Shown: positions 6,896 to 16,652 of the stretch, one piece after another
Position numbering within the stretch: the stretch's first letter is position 1
Layout of the letters: every line of letters starts with the position of its first letter
Origin: Gemmatimonadaceae bacterium
GTDB lineage: Bacteria > Gemmatimonadota > Gemmatimonadetes > Gemmatimonadales > Gemmatimonadaceae
Length of the DNA: 64,000 nucleotides
Direction: 5' to 3'
NCBI GenBank assembly: GCA_036496605.1
Contig: DASXKV010000048.1
Span: forward strand, 43,845-107,844
Made by a program: the position numbers and the translations under genes
The notes under the pieces: generated by a model
Databases searched by the model: none
The model's input: the letters and a program-made list of their open reading frames with translations, nothing else
Told to the model about the DNA's origin: nothing

Positions 6896-9841
6896 TCAAA
6901 AGCGCGACCGGACGGTCATCCGGAACAGACGCGGCGACGGATCGGTGAGGAATGCGCCGTTGTTGCCAAACGAGTCTGCACCGGCCCAATTGGAATTCGG
7001 ATCGTTGCAGTGGCAGTGATCCCACCACATGACGTTCTCGGCCGACAGCATCATCGACGTGCGGCCCAAGCGAACGTATTGCGCGTACCGATCTGGAACG
7101 TCGAACGCGAGCGAGATCGTGCGCAGACGAACGTTGTCGCGTTTGTCGAACGCGTCGAAGGTGTGCCAGTAGTTCACGGCCGAATCGGACGCGAACGTGT
7201 CGGCGCCATTCGGGCCGAGCAGCCTGAGGAAATCGTCGCCGGTGTGCTGGCGGAAGCGATACGGATAGTCGCCGTTATTGAACCACGCCCCGCGCTCCAT
7301 CGTGATCAGCGAATAGAGCGAGAACCGGCGCCATTTGATCGTCGGTCCGTACGAGAGGTTGAACGTGGGCAGCGGTGGTCCGAAGTAGACGGCGGTATCC
7401 GTGCCCGTCCATGTGCCGTACGGAGCGCTCGCGGTGGGCGGCGCGTACGACACCGGTTTGATGCCGAACACCGCACCCACCGGATAGCCGACTCTGATCG
7501 GATTACCAAAGGCGTCGACAACACCACTGTTCCCGCCAAGGCTCGTCACCTTGTTCTTCAGCCCGTCCATTCGGAGCTCGTTGCGCCAGCTGAAGCTCCC
7601 GCGCTCGAACGTGAGCAGGCTGACGCTGGCCTCCCACCCCTTGTTCGTGATGCCGCCGATGTTCTGCGACTGGGTGGTGGTGAAGCCCTGCGATGGCGGC
7701 AACGCCACGGGTACGATCGCGTTGTTCACCTTCGTATTGAACACCGACGCCTCGATGCCAAGCCGGTCGGCGAAGAAACCAGCGTCGAAGCCAAAGTCCG
7801 TCTCCGTCGATTTTTCCGGACCGAGCTTGACGTTGCCCGGGCCCTGTGGAATGAGTGCCGGCGAGTTCTGATATACGGCGACCGGTTGGTACGTCTGAAA
7901 CGAATCGAATGGGCCGGGCGCCTTGCCAGCGGTGCCGAGCGCCCCGCGCAATTTGAGACTGCTAATCGTCTTGGGCAGCCAGCTGTAGTTGTCGAGGTTG
8001 TAGGCGGCGTCGATCTTGGGATAGGTCTGGTATCCAAAGCTTTTACCGAACGCACTGTTTCCGTCCACGCGCACGCCCACCGTCACGAACAGTCGGTCGC
8101 CGAACGCAAAGCGGTTCTGCGCCAGCCCACCAATCTGCACGGAGTGGTTGTACTGCTCGGCGCCGAAGGTCTGGGAAGCCGCGCTCACCGTCGAGATGCC
8201 GGGACCGGCGAACTGCTTCCCGATCGCCGCGGTGAGCACTTCTGTCTGGTAGAAGCCCTGGCCGCCGAAGGAGAACGTGGAGCCGATCCCCATCGGCAGG
8301 TGGAGGTTCACCGTGCCGAGATAGTCCACTGTGTAGACCGAGTAGTTGCGCGACGCGTTCGTCTTTTCGCCGTTCGAGACGTACGCCGAGCCATAGTTTC
8401 CGTCCTGTGGAAAGAACCGCTCTTTCTGCTCGTCAACGACATCGGCGCCCACCGTGAGGTGGTTGGAGAAGGCGGACGACACCGCGTAGTTCGCGGTGGT
8501 GCTGCCCGTCCATCGGTTCGCGTCACTCGTCGTCTTGATCCGCTCGATGTCCGCGACGGAGATCCAGGCTTCGCCATAGGGGCGGAGCGCCGACGCCTGC
8601 CGCGGATCACCGTTCTCGGCGTTGCCGGTGAGCGTCGCCCAGTTGTTGCCCGACTGCAGCGCGTCGATGAAGTCGCGACTGAACGCCGAGTGCACGTCGA
8701 AGCTCAGCTTGTTCGACGCGTTCCAGTTCACGTTCGCGCGAAGATTGCCCTTCGATTGATCGTTAGGCTGGATGCTGCCGACTTCCTTGGAGTAGCCGCC
8801 CGACACGAAATAGGTCGCTTGGGTCGCGCCGCCTTGCACTTCGGCGTTGTACGATTGGAACGGTCCACTCTTTATCAGCGTCTTGTTCATATCCAGGGCA
8901 CGCGTCCCATCCGGCCCGACGAAAAGCGGATAGAGTTTCGTCTGATAATTCGGGCGCTGACGATCGAAGCCCGTGCCCAGATTGAACGACCACTGCGGAG
9001 CGCTCTCGGTTTTGCCGCGTTTCGTGAAGATCTGAATGACGCCGTTCGAGGCTTCGGAGCCGTAGAGCGTTGCCGCGGCCGCGCCTTTCAGGACTTCGAC
9101 GCGGTCGATGTCATCGGGATTCAGGTCGGAGAGGCGGTCTTCACCCGTGCCGCCATTGAAGTTGCAGCACGCCTGGTTGCCGAGGTTGGCCGTCCAGTCG
9201 GTGGCGCGCGTGTCGAGGCGAACACCGTCGACGTACACCACGGGACGCTGATCGAGCGTGAAGCTCGCCGTGCCGCGGATGCGGAGGTCCTTGGCACCAC
9301 CAACGCCGCCGCCGACGCTCGTGGACCGCACGCCGGCGACCTGGCTTTCGAGAATGGAGCCGACGTCCGAGGACGGCTTCACGTCCTCGATCTTGGCGGC
9401 ATCGACGACGCCGATTGGAGCGCCGAGCTCGCGCTTGGAGACCGCGCCGCCAGTGCCGGTGGTGACGACTGTGCTCAGCGTGACAGCGCTCTGCAGCAGC
9501 GCAAAGTTCACGTTCACCGAGTCGCCCGCGTTCACGGCGATCGGTTTCGCCTCGGGGCGATAGCCGAGGCGTTGCGCGCGTACGGTCGCCGGCCCGCTCT
9601 GGACGCCGCGAATGATGAAGCGCCCACGTCCATCCGTCTGCGCCCCGAGCAGCGACCCGGCGATTGAGATCGCGACGCTACTCAGCGGCTGGCCGGTGGC
9701 CCCGTCGGTGACGACACCGACGACAATACCAGTTTGTTGTGCGTGGAGGAGGACGGGTGAGGCGGCGAGGGCGAGTACGATCGCCCACCGCACGCGACCC
9801 AAAGAACGGGGAGGCGTTCGCTGCGCGGCATCGGTTTTCAT
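6896..9841 (-). CDS. SusC/RagA-type TonB-dependent outer-membrane receptor
   Basis: About 981 residues: signal peptide ending at LHAQQ, a carboxypeptidase-like regulatory domain (GVVTDGATGQPLSSVAISI), the plug domain (SILESQVAGVRS, DLRIRGTASF, VVYVDGVRLD, DDIDRVEVLKGAAAATLYGS, IQIFTKRGK) and a large beta-barrel ending in the aromatic FRMTVRSRF. This is a SusC-type receptor for TonB-driven uptake of large substrates such as oligosaccharides or peptides. Start at 9841 is placed at the signal peptide (MKTDAAQ) with AAGGG upstream; a longer in-frame start at 9916 is possible. First gene of the SusC-SusD-cupredoxin operon. No glycosidase lies nearby, so the substrate cannot be inferred. Confidence 0.93.
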   Translation of the reverse strand: MKTDAAQRTPPRSLGRVRWAIVLALAASPVLLHAQQTGIVVGVVTDGATGQPLSSVAISIAGSLLGAQTDGRGRFIIRGVQSGPATVRAQRLGYRPEAKPIAVNAGDSVNVNFALLQSAVTLSTVVTTGTGGAVSKRELGAPIGVVDAAKIEDVKPSSDVGSILESQVAGVRSTSVGGGVGGAKDLRIRGTASFTLDQRPVVYVDGVRLDTRATDWTANLGNQACCNFNGGTGEDRLSDLNPDDIDRVEVLKGAAAATLYGSEASNGVIQIFTKRGKTESAPQWSFNLGTGFDRQRPNYQTKLYPLFVGPDGTRALDMNKTLIKSGPFQSYNAEVQGGATQATYFVSGGYSKEVGSIQPNDQSKGNLRANVNWNASNKLSFDVHSAFSRDFIDALQSGNNWATLTGNAENGDPRQASALRPYGEAWISVADIERIKTTSDANRWTGSTTANYAVSSAFSNHLTVGADVVDEQKERFFPQDGNYGSAYVSNGEKTNASRNYSVYTVDYLGTVNLHLPMGIGSTFSFGGQGFYQTEVLTAAIGKQFAGPGISTVSAASQTFGAEQYNHSVQIGGLAQNRFAFGDRLFVTVGVRVDGNSAFGKSFGYQTYPKIDAAYNLDNYSWLPKTISSLKLRGALGTAGKAPGPFDSFQTYQPVAVYQNSPALIPQGPGNVKLGPEKSTETDFGFDAGFFADRLGIEASVFNTKVNNAIVPVALPPSQGFTTTQSQNIGGITNKGWEASVSLLTFERGSFSWRNELRMDGLKNKVTSLGGNSGVVDAFGNPIRVGYPVGAVFGIKPVSYAPPTASAPYGTWTGTDTAVYFGPPLPTFNLSYGPTIKWRRFSLYSLITMERGAWFNNGDYPYRFRQHTGDDFLRLLGPNGADTFASDSAVNYWHTFDAFDKRDNVRLRTISLAFDVPDRYAQYVRLGRTSMMLSAENVMWWDHCHCNDPNSNWAGADSFGNNGAFLTDPSPRLFRMTVRSRF

Positions 9842-10212
9842 GGGGCCCTTGAGGAACGAGAATCCAGTGGCTTCGATCGGGAGCGCGCTACGCGTTGCGC
9901 GCTCCTCGATCGCCACGGGTGAGAGACGTGGAGTCAGGGCACTCGTCGCCCGGCGTTAGAAACTTGCTTATAAGTGTGTTGCGTCACCAGATGCGGGGGA
10001 TTTCGCCACTGCGCATCGCGCAACGAGGAGGCCGCGCACGGGACGACCGAGTGAATCGTCGGACGGACGTGCTGAGGCGCGGTGTCAGCGGGCCTGCGCC
10101 GGTGACCGACGGCTGGGTCGGAGTCATTACGGTGAGGCATGCCCATCGACAAGCCGGGGAACGGGCAGCTTTATCCGTATCAGTCGAACAGGCTCACATA
10201 TGCCCCATACTA
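9842..10212. other. Intergenic stretch without a convincing gene
   Basis: About 370 bases between the SusC start and the SDR remnant. It must hold the SusC operon promoter, reading leftward, but no clear -35/-10 pair could be picked. No RNA gene or strong hairpin was recognised. Confidence 0.4.
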
Positions 10213-10516
10213 AAGCGCGCAGCCACGGACAAGATGACGTCGGATATGGCCGTCGAGCTAAAAGCGCACGGTTGCAGCGATTGCTCTCTATCCGGGCCTC
10301 GTTAGGACGGAAAAGGGCATGGAGGCGCCGTTCCTGGACATGAGCAACTCTGAATCACCTGAGTTCATCGGAGGAGCCGTGATTGCGGTCGCGAACGATC
10401 CCGGTGTGATGCGACATACGGGAAAAGTGCTCGTCGCGGTGGCGCTCGCCGCTGACTATGGCTTTACGGATGTCGATGGCAACGTGCCGTGTCCGCTGAC
10501 AATCGCCGACGTTTGA
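10213..10516 (+). pseudogene. Remnant of a short-chain dehydrogenase/reductase, N-terminus lost and frameshifted
   Basis: The reading frames together encode the C-terminal third of an SDR. KRAATDKMTSDMAVELKAHG matches the region after the catalytic Tyr-x-x-x-Lys; a one-base shift near 10,274 then gives VAAIALYPGLVRTEK in another frame, continuing as MEAPFLDMSNSESPEFIG and NVPCPLTIADV to a stop at 10,516. The Rossmann glycine motif and catalytic Ser/Tyr lie in the missing part. Residue spacing shows the two pieces are one decayed gene. The remnant is next to the second copy of the palindrome repeat, a possible site of the deletion. Confidence 0.75.
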
Positions 10517-10552
10517 ACAGCACCCGGATTCATTTGTCGGAGCCGCAGAGTG

Positions 10553-10676
10553 TGATTTGCTGCTTCGCCTGAGTGGATGTGCTCTCGATAGGTGCGGTGT
10601 GACAGTACGGTCACAATCACCCCATTAAGGCGCGTCAACGAGCGGTTTACCAACTCGTTGTGACAGCTGTGTCACA
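10553..10676. repeat. Intergenic repeat with paired TGACAG palindromes, copy 2
   Basis: Similar over about 120 bp to 763-883. The left palindrome TGACAGTACGGTCA (10,600-10,613) and the right TGACAGCTGTGTCA (10,661-10,674) are each degraded by a base or two. Shared inner words include ATCAC..CATTAA and GTTTAC..ACTCGTT. In copy 1 the repeat precedes a live hydrolase gene; here it lies between an SDR remnant and the 3' end of a lipoprotein gene, so it may be an orphaned promoter or a mobile repeat. The 10,677-10,752 stretch also contains the small hairpin GGTCA-CCGA-TGACC. Confidence 0.6.
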
Positions 10677-10752
10677 CACGTCGATTCTTGAACGAACCTC
10701 GAGGCAGGTCGCGTCGCGGGTCACCGATGACCTAACGACCCTCGCCCCGCTG

Positions 10753-11112
10753 TCAGTGCGTCGTCGACGCGTGGCAGCGACGAATGCGCATGAGGTCGCC
10801 GTGGTCAGAGCGAACCATCTCGATCGACTCGATGGTCGCCGGGTCGATTCCACGCAAGACATTCGCTGCCGCGTGTGGATCGGCATTATGGACGAGAGCG
10901 ACGATGTGGTCGTCCAACACGACCGTGTAGGGTCCTCGCACGAGCGGCGACGGGTGGCTGTCGAGGCTAACGTGTCCGACGAGCCGGGCGTCCAGGGTAT
11001 CCGGTGCAGGTGCCGGCGGACACTTCACCGGCGATGGACCACTGGCGCGGTGTGGTATGCAGCCAGCGAAGAGGAGGGCGAGCATGGGGGCAAGCGCAAG
11101 GCAACGTCTCAT
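10753..11112 (-). CDS. Small lipoprotein with TonB-receptor-plug-like C-terminus
   Basis: A 119-residue protein starting MRRCLALAPMLALLFAGC, a clean lipoprotein signal. The mature part ends with YTVVLDDHIVALV and VLRGIDPATIESIEMVRSD, which resembles the plug segment of SusC-like receptors (V-x-DG...ID-P-x-x-IESIEV-x-K) but without a barrel. Stand-alone plug-like lipoproteins of this type are frequent in Gemmatimonadota; their role is unknown. The start at 11,112 is chosen for the signal peptide; AGAGG precedes it. A nearly identical C-terminal coding piece is duplicated at 18,736-18,912. Transcribed divergently from the next lipoprotein gene. Confidence 0.7.
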   Translation of the reverse strand: MRRCLALAPMLALLFAGCIPHRASGPSPVKCPPAPAPDTLDARLVGHVSLDSHPSPLVRGPYTVVLDDHIVALVHNADPHAAANVLRGIDPATIESIEMVRSDHGDLMRIRRCHASTTH

Positions 11113-11251
11113 GCCTCTGTAACACACGTTGGCGCGCCGACGGTCACAGGTCGGCGCATAACGAGCCCTCCGCGTCCGGCTCAGCACGCTGCGGGTGACT
11201 TCTCGTCACCCTGCGCGGGTTTGGCTAACTCACGCCTCTCCGGGACCATTC

Positions 11252-11716
11252 ATGCAACCGAGCTCGCGACGCAGTGGCGCACTCGCACTCACAGTTGCCC
11301 TTCTCTCAGCCGGCTGTCGGGACGCCGCGTCGCCACTCCAGCGGCTTTCGGGGCTCTACGTCCTCGAGAGCATCAACGGCGCTCCGCTTCCCGCCATCGC
11401 AGCGGAAGGTGGCGGACAGCGGTACACAGTGCTCGCCGATTCGATGACCTTCGATCTGAGCGGCAGCGTGAGACGGAGCTTCACGGTTCGATGGATCAGC
11501 AGCGCGCCACCTGTTACGGACACGACATTCAGCGAAACGGGGACGTTTTCATATTCGATCGAGCGAAACCGCTTGACCATTGGAGCACGCGTGTCGTGTC
11601 CTGCGAACGCGAACTGCGTTGGGGGTTGGGAGGAAGGTACGATCGACGCCAAAACAGCACGCGTCATTGAGAAGATCTTCTGGCCAGGACCAGAGTTCGT
11701 GTTCGCTCGCCGTTAG
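11252..11716 (+). CDS. Hypothetical lipoprotein
   Basis: The product (154 residues from the ATG at 11,252) begins MQPSSRRSGALALTVALL and has the lipobox SAGC. The mature part is all-beta in character (LSGLYVLESINGAPLP, MTFDLSGSVRRSF, TFSYSIERNRLTI) and has a Cys pair in SCPANANCVGG. The 'G-x-Y-x-L-x-S-x-NG-x-PLP' opening is shared by many small lipoproteins of this phylum with no assigned function. Earlier in-frame starts (11,195) would add 19 residues before the signal sequence and are disfavoured. No clear ribosome site. Confidence 0.6.
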   Translation: MQPSSRRSGALALTVALLSAGCRDAASPLQRLSGLYVLESINGAPLPAIAAEGGGQRYTVLADSMTFDLSGSVRRSFTVRWISSAPPVTDTTFSETGTFSYSIERNRLTIGARVSCPANANCVGGWEEGTIDAKTARVIEKIFWPGPEFVFARR

Positions 11717-12121
11717 TGGAAGGCGGATGTGGCGGGCCTAACGGCGCGAGCGCCGCGAGCGGTCCTTGCCCTTCAGCTCAGTATCGGCGACGTAGAGTGA
11801 CATCTTGAGCGACATCGCGATCATCGGCATTTTGTACTTGTGCACCTCCCGAGTCAGTTCGTCTGCGACACCACGACCTGATGTCGATCCCATCCACGGA
11901 TTCGGGACGAGGCCCGATCATCGGTCGCGGACGTCTCCAGTACTCGGTCGACACGGGGGAAGTTCGCGTCACCTCTGTGGATTCGCTAAAGACCGTTCAC
12001 GTCGACGTAACACAAAAATGGCCGAGTCATCGCGAGCGGCGACGGCGCAGCGCCGCGATGTTCGAGTTGCAGTCTCGTTAGGTCAATGAAGCAATAGTAT
12101 CTTTGTGGCTCGCGACAATGA
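11717..12121. other. Intergenic stretch with a doubtful short coding remnant
   Basis: About 400 bases. On the plus strand, 11,881-12,081 is open and encodes a beta-rich piece (GRGRLQYSVDTGEVRVTS), which could be the tail of a lost gene, but there is no ribosome site and no domain recognised. Contains two CCTAACG/CGTTAGG words (about 11,740 and 12,084). No RNA gene seen. Confidence 0.3.
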
Positions 12122-13078
12122 ATGAGTCGAGGGTCCGTGCCGGACGCGTCGATGAATGAGTCAAACGTCGCAGCCTTTGCGGAGAGGCAGGAAGACGATC
12201 CCGAGCTGCCGCTCGACATTGTCCGCGACACGGTTCGCGAAGGATTCCCGGAATTTGCGGCTCGCTCGGTCGAACATCTCGGATCTGGATGGTCGTTCGA
12301 TGCCTACCTTGTCGACGACGCGATGCTCTTCAAGTTCCCGCGCCATGCTGCAGCAGCGGGCGACCTGGATCGCATAGATCGGATTCAGACGGTCGTCGCT
12401 TCAGCAGTCGGCACGGAAGTCGGCATCCCGAAAATCACGTTGTGGGGAACGCCGAGCGCTCGCTTTCCGCACCGATTCGTTGGACACCTGCCGATTCGTG
12501 GCGTCGGGGCGTGGGGCGCTTCCGAGAAAACGCTGGAGCTCGCCGACGACATCGGTCACGCGCTGGCGCTGATCCATGCGATTCCCGCGTTGGCCATGCG
12601 CGAGCTCGATCTCCGGCCCGACGAGGAGGATTGCCAGGCGGCGCTCGACCAGGCGCGGCGCAAGGTACAAGCCGCGCCGGAGGTCGAGCGTGTTGCGCCA
12701 ACGGAGTGCGAATGGCTAAGTCGACTCACGACGCTGCCTAACGATTATGCCGGAGTGCCGCGTGTGGTCCACGGAGACCTGGTGCCGCGCCACCTCATCG
12801 TGAGCGAGACCACCGGCCGGCTGTCAGGCATCATCGACTGGACACCGATGTTGGGCGACCCGGCACAGGACTTCAGCTGGCTGTTTTTCTGCCGTAATCT
12901 CTCCTTCGTGCGGCGAGCGCTGGATACGTACCGGCTGGACGTCGACGCGGCGTTTCTCGAGCGCACGATATTCTTTGCTCGATGTCGCGCCCTGGACTGG
13001 GTGGCGGGTGCCATGAGGACTCCCTGGGGCCCGGACCTGTATCTACCGATACTTCGCCGCGCCTTTGCTACGGATTAG
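12122..13078 (+). CDS. Phosphotransferase of the APH/macrolide kinase fold
   Basis: A 318-residue protein with the aminoglycoside/macrolide phosphotransferase layout. Seen: an N-lobe strand with FKFPR carrying the likely ATP-binding Lys, a helix DDIGHALALIHAIP, the catalytic loop VVHGDLVPRHLIV (Asp base, His in place of the usual Asn), and GIIDWTPMLGDPAQDF holding the metal-binding Asp. The HGDLxPxHLIV form is typical of Mph-like and uncharacterised APH-family kinases. Substrate unknown; environmental homologues are often not resistance genes. The start is uncertain: neither 12,122 nor the ATG at 12,152 has a good ribosome site. It overlaps the convergent DUF2723-like gene by 11 bases. Confidence 0.8.
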   Translation: MSRGSVPDASMNESNVAAFAERQEDDPELPLDIVRDTVREGFPEFAARSVEHLGSGWSFDAYLVDDAMLFKFPRHAAAAGDLDRIDRIQTVVASAVGTEVGIPKITLWGTPSARFPHRFVGHLPIRGVGAWGASEKTLELADDIGHALALIHAIPALAMRELDLRPDEEDCQAALDQARRKVQAAPEVERVAPTECEWLSRLTTLPNDYAGVPRVVHGDLVPRHLIVSETTGRLSGIIDWTPMLGDPAQDFSWLFFCRNLSFVRRALDTYRLDVDAAFLERTIFFARCRALDWVAGAMRTPWGPDLYLPILRRAFATD

Positions 13079-14309
13079 GTCCGGTCATCGCTGCCTTACT
13101 GGGCGTCACCGATTGCCACGCGTTGTGAATTGCGGTGTAGGTCGATTCTTCGTGCACGGCGTGCGCGATGCGAGAGCCCGTGTCGAGGACGGCGGCCGCG
13201 GACGCGCTCTGTCCTTGCGATCGCAATACTGCCGCCAGCTCCTCGGCGGCGAAGATGTACGTCAAAGGGATGCCGACAGAGGGCCGATCGACCCAATCGC
13301 CTTTCTTCTCGATCGCACTCGGCCCTTGAAACACGTCAATGAACAGCGCCTTGGAGCGCGGCAGATCGAACCATCCCGCGCCGCGAAGGTGAACGGTATC
13401 GCGCGAGGCGGTGGCGGGTGGCAGAAAGAGCTTGCCCGCCAGCCCCTGTGACAGGAGGAAGCGATCGAGGCCTAACGACTGTGCATAGTTGCCGGTGGTG
13501 CGGCTGAAATAGATCGGCCGTTGCGGCCAGCTGTCGGCGACCATGCGCAGCACGGCGATGTCTTTGCGCTCGAGAATTCCCGAGCCGTCTCCTGTCTGTG
13601 GGAGATTCTGCGGGGTCACCATCGCGGTGATCCCCGCCTTGCGCAGCAACATTGGCTGTCGCAGCAGCACGTAATCCGGAATCGAGTCTGCTTGGGCGAC
13701 AGTCATGTGGATTGGCGATCCAATTGGCTTGGGCCACGACCTGCCGCGATAAATCGACGGCCCCTTGGGGACGTCGTAGCTATAGATCGGCCGACGAATG
13801 ATGCCGCGCACGTACCAATCGGTGTTGAGCAGCGACAGCACCGCTACCGTCACATCCTTCCGAACGCCCTCGACCTCCTGCGCGTACCAGAGCGGAAACG
13901 TATCGTTGTCGCCATAGGTCACGAGCACGCTATACGGCTCGACGGAGTCGAGGAGATCGTGCGCGAACGCGATCGTCGTGTAGTCGCCGCGACGCTCGGC
14001 CGGGTGCCAGTTCGCGACGAGCGGCACGAAGGCGACGAGCAGCACGGGCGAGGCGAGCAACAGCCCGCGCTGATTGCTCGTTAGGCGGCGGTCCGCCGCA
14101 CGGGGTTGACGTTTGACCCGGGGCGAGGGAGCATCCTGTCGACCTCCGAACCGCAATGAAAGCGGAACGAGTACGAGATACCCAACGACGAGCAGGATCG
14201 GCGCGAGCGTCACACCGCCTCGTACCAGGTCGGCGAAGCCGAGCAGCAGCACCACCGCTCCCGCGACCGGCAACAGTGTATTTCTGGTGAGGAGCGACCG
14301 AGGCGTCAT
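13068..14309 (-). CDS. C-terminal half of a DUF2723-type membrane protein
   Basis: The 413-residue product has two or three N-terminal membrane helices (LLPVAGAVVLLLGFADLV, PILLVVGYLVLVPLSL, LLLASPVLLVAFVPLV) and then the soluble tail found at the end of DUF2723 proteins: LVTYGDNDTFPLWYAQEVEG-x-RKDV and LLNTDWYVRGI. Full-length family members exceed about 800 residues, with an N-terminal multi-helix glycosyltransferase-C-like region that is absent here. This is therefore a truncated member or a stand-alone C-terminal module; no N-terminal partner lies adjacent. DUF2723 proteins are thought to be membrane O-mannosyl-type transferases. The start at 14,309 looks natural (basic residues, then first helix). 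Confidence 0.65.
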   Translation of the reverse strand: MTPRSLLTRNTLLPVAGAVVLLLGFADLVRGGVTLAPILLVVGYLVLVPLSLRFGGRQDAPSPRVKRQPRAADRRLTSNQRGLLLASPVLLVAFVPLVANWHPAERRGDYTTIAFAHDLLDSVEPYSVLVTYGDNDTFPLWYAQEVEGVRKDVTVAVLSLLNTDWYVRGIIRRPIYSYDVPKGPSIYRGRSWPKPIGSPIHMTVAQADSIPDYVLLRQPMLLRKAGITAMVTPQNLPQTGDGSGILERKDIAVLRMVADSWPQRPIYFSRTTGNYAQSLGLDRFLLSQGLAGKLFLPPATASRDTVHLRGAGWFDLPRSKALFIDVFQGPSAIEKKGDWVDRPSVGIPLTYIFAAEELAAVLRSQGQSASAAAVLDTGSRIAHAVHEESTYTAIHNAWQSVTPSKAAMTGPNP

Positions 14310-14442
14310 CGGCGCAATGTGTAAATGCTAACGACAGGAATGAGATGTATCTTATGTCCGTCGAGCGCTCAACAAGTCAGAGAGTTGTCAGGAACCACAT
14401 ACATGGGAGTCACCCGTTGCGCGAAGGCGTAGGAAGCTGTTC

Positions 14443-16652
14443 CTATCGTCGCTCAGCCTGCTGTGAGAGCAAGGCCGGCCAATCCATGACGACGCCGACG
14501 TGCATGCCCACCAGATTTGTCTGAATCATGAGCAGCTCCTTTCCGCTCGGAAACACGTCGTAATCGGTCATTTCCTGCTGGTCGTACCTGTCCTCGAAGA
14601 GGACGTCGCGACGCCTAACGCTCATGGGCGCGCCACGCGCGACGTTCGCCCGCATCATTTGCAATGGACCACGATAGTAGACGTCGCGATCGTCCGTGCT
14701 CCAAACCGGCTGTGTGCCGCCGCCCTCCGATATTCGAAGCGGCGGAGCGGAGTCGGTGAGCGATCGCACGTACACCTCGTTCCGGCCGCTCTCGTTGCTT
14801 GTGTACGCGAGAAGCTGCCCGTCGTGCGACATACGGGGCTCGACCGCGTAGGCCCTTGTCGCAATGAACGGTCGGGCCGCACTCGGCGTGTCGAGTGGGA
14901 CAAGCCATATATCGCCTCGCTGCGCATTTGCCCGGACGTCGTACACACTGAATGCTGCATAGCCGTGCGGTGGCCCCATCGTGAACGTCAGCGCGGGTAA
15001 ATGAAGTCGTATCAACTCGCGGGGCGGCGCCGTGCCGTCCCACGGCTGTGTGACGACGCGGAACGTCGAGCTCGACGTCGCACTATCCGGCGCGAGAAAC
15101 ACGACTCCGCGCGAATCCGGCGTCCATCCGACTGGCCGTAACCCAGAGATGTGATTCGTTAACCTCGTTAGGCGATGGGCCGCGAGATCGTACACCCAGA
15201 TATCCCAGGCTAACAGTTGCCGGTCTCTGAGCTCGAGTGCTACCCGCTTCCCGTCCGGTGACACGCGAGGCCACGCGTAGAACACAGAGTCGAGACGAGT
15301 CCCACTTCTTCCGACCGACGATAGCGAGTCGTAAATGGTCGCTGACAGAGGTCGCGCGCGCCCGCCGTGCGTCACGCCGACCATGCTCAGAAAGCCAACA
15401 CCTCGGCCGCCGTCGTCCATATACGCCATCCGGCCGTTTGCAGACGTCGCAAACGGCGAGTTCGAGGGAACCAGTTGTGCCTCGGGTCCTGTAACACGCA
15501 GCTCGTGTACAGCAGGTATCCATCGGCGTAGCGAGGGGTGACGCCGTTCCTTCGCAGCCGGGTGACTTTGCCATCTGTCAGCGACAGAACTCCGAGCTCC
15601 CAGTTGGTAGGCAGGCTGGTTGCAACGAAAAAGACCAACACTGCCTTTCCCCCGGGCAGAGCCTGCGAGAGCTGCAACTGGTAGATGTCGTTGAGGGTGT
15701 CGATTCGAGCGACGAGTGATTGCGGTCCGCCGTCAGAGGACACGGTGAAGAAACTCGCCCTGCGCCCGAAGAGAATCCGTCTCTCTCCTATCCAGAGTGC
15801 GCACTGATTGACCGTCGAATCGACGACGGCTGTCGGCGTCCCGCCGCTGACCGCCACTTTGACCAACTGGTAATTCGTGGTGAAGACGATCGACTGACCG
15901 TCGGGCGAAAACGATGGACAGCGCGCGTTGTCACTGTATTCGATCTTCCGTGGGCCTCGTCGATCGCCGAGTGATCGGACGAAGAGAGAGTTCCGCGGCC
16001 CGCCGACATAAGCGATCTGTGAGCCGTCCGGTGAGAGGTTGATCGGAGCCCACCCCCAGGAGCGCGCGGAGGCACTGTCAGGCGCGTCGAGATCGAGCCA
16101 GGTCGGCGCGATGGCCGGTTTGTCGCGCCGCAGCTCGAAGGCGGCGAGAGCAATTATCAGTACGCTCAACAAGAGAGCCGCGATTGTTGCAGAGACGCGG
16201 AGGCCCGGCAAGCGCCACGTCGTGTTCGACACGGATGCAGTCTCGAGCAACCGCAGCACCTCTTGCGCGTCGCGCGGCCTGTCTGCCGGGCGCTTCTCGA
16301 GACACTGCATAACGAGCGTAGCCAGCCACGCCGGTGTGCTCGAGCGGAGCTCGCCAACAGGGCGTGGCTGCTGGGCGGCATGGGCCGCCATAATCTGTTG
16401 CGCGGAACGCCCCTCGAAGGGCGGTCGGCCGGCAAGCATCTCGTAGGCGACCACACCGAGCGAATAGAGGTCGGCGCGGTCATCCGTCTTCGCCTCGCCC
16501 GCTGCCTGCTCCGGCGCCATGTAGAGCGGTGTTCCGAGCACCAGCCCGCGCTCGGTCAGTGTCGACGTCGGCGCATCACCCGATGGAAGTGACGCTTTCA
16601 ATGCCTTCGCGATGCCGAAGTCGGTGACGACGGCGCCTCCATCGCAGAGCAA
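14443..16652 (-). pseudogene. Serine/threonine kinase with TolB-like propeller: N-lobe missing and frameshifted
   Basis: The frame from 16,652 begins inside a kinase domain: after the NVLLCDGG strand come VTDFGIAKAL (DFG), GTPLYMAPEQ and ADLYSLGVVAYEMLAGRPPFEG, a C-lobe, then a membrane helix (SATIAALLLSVLIIALAAF) and propeller repeats (INLSPDGSQIAYVG, PSFSPDGQSIVFT). Everything upstream, including the glycine loop, ATP Lys and HRD loop, is absent; homology stops abruptly near 16,660. Around 15,500 the propeller switches frame (VHELRVTGPEAQLVPSN continues in the frame ending at 14,443, with PRVSPDGKRVAL and YTSNESGRNEVYVRS). Both defects argue for a dead gene; the frameshift alone could be a sequencing error, the missing N-lobe could not. 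Intact members are membrane-bound kinases with periplasmic WD40-like sensors. Confidence 0.85.

Noticed and set aside
5964..7019. A 351-codon open frame antisense to SusD
   Set aside because: Same shadow effect; no ribosome site or recognisable domain.
7010..9667. An 885-codon open frame antisense to the SusC gene
   Set aside because: It mirrors the SusC frame in GC-rich DNA, is composed largely of Arg/Val/Gly without any domain, and SusC is certain.
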